A stretch of DNA of 64,000 nt from Melieria omissa (Eukaryota; Arthropoda; Insecta; Diptera; Ulidiidae). The position numbers and the translations under genes are program-made. Of the stretch, positions 63,887 to 64,000 are shown one piece after another. The DNA is taken from assembly GCA_963971225.1 (NCBI GenBank), contig OZ020270.1, positions 28,457,123 to 28,521,122 on the forward strand. The letters run 5' to 3'. Position 1 is the stretch's first letter. Every line of letters starts with the position of its first letter. The notes beneath the pieces were generated by a model. It had not been told where the DNA came from and did no database searches. It saw only the letters and a list, made by a program, of their open reading frames with translations.

Positions 63887-64000
63887 TTAAAAATTGCAAG
63901 ACATCCCCATTCCTCGCCGAGAATTCAATATAAGGAAGTGAAGATGGTGCTAGTCTAAAAAAGAAATATTATCGACAGTAGTTTCATCGGTCATTTCGGT

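Larger units (their letters stand above)
50322..64000 (-). mobile_element. D: errantivirus-like element, 5' part outside window
   Basis: Minus strand: 3' LTR 50322-50626, env (split by J), pol 60998-63886, continuing past the right edge. LTR ends AGTTAG...TTTAACT and the env gene place it with errantiviruses, related to but distinct from C and B. Pol contains at least two frame breaks, so this copy is defective. Confidence 0.88.

Noticed and set aside
1..64000. tRNA or rRNA genes
   Set aside because: The only tRNA-like sequences are short primer-binding sites next to LTRs (10431, 34164, 39659, 45501, 51846); no cloverleaf-length match was seen.

Overview
This 64 kb window is essentially wall-to-wall transposable elements; I see no host protein-coding gene, no tRNA or rRNA gene and no CRISPR array. 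The families present (412/mdg1-like, CsRn1-like and errantivirus-like Gypsy elements, BEL/Pao elements, LOA- and R1-clade non-LTR elements, Helitrons, hAT, piggyBac, pogo and mariner-like elements) and the intron-containing transposase point to an insect genome, most likely a fly (Diptera). I cannot name the species. The density and depth of nesting suggest heterochromatin or a TE-trapping locus.

Labels used below: A = Gypsy pol fragment (1-~2594, minus). B = errantivirus-like element, only LTR and env seen (~2595-16480, minus, heavily interrupted). C = near-complete errantivirus-like element with both LTRs (4145-10763, minus). D = second errantivirus-like element running off the right edge (50322-64000, minus). 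E = 412/mdg1-like element (19853-47580, minus). F = CsRn1-like element (29889-46225, minus). G = BEL/Pao element with env (34273-46045, minus). H = BEL/Pao element (39968-45749, minus). J = non-autonomous Gypsy element (51403-60089, plus) plus a solo LTR of the same family (3358-3793).

Left block (1-19852): A abuts the 3' LTR of B. The env of B is split by a solo J LTR, by two head-to-tail Helitrons (4119-14281 and 14282-16109), and by a piggyBac-like element (from 16481). C and two small DNA elements sit inside Helitron copy 1. A hAT element (17483-18810, 8-bp target duplication) sits inside the piggyBac-like element, followed by a second hAT-like remnant.

Middle block (19853-47580): element E holds an LOA-clade non-LTR element (23800-29382) in its protease region and F in its gag. 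The 5' LTR of F holds G, and the 5' LTR of G holds H, giving a four-level stack in which every step shows a target-site duplication (ATAG, GTTAG, CCCAC).

Right block (47581-64000): a pogo-family transposon with an apparently intact, intron-containing transposase (48063-50021) lies next to the 3' LTR of D. The env of D is split by J, and the gag of J is split by an R1-clade element (52514-58075, 13-bp target duplication).

Two features stand out at whole-window scale. Nearly all retroelement bodies (A, B, C, D, E, F, G, H, R1) lie on the minus strand, and three are env-bearing errantivirus-like elements, a pattern resembling unistrand piRNA clusters of the flamenco type; this is inference and needs small-RNA data. 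The LTR pairs I could compare by eye are nearly identical, implying that the nest was built recently.
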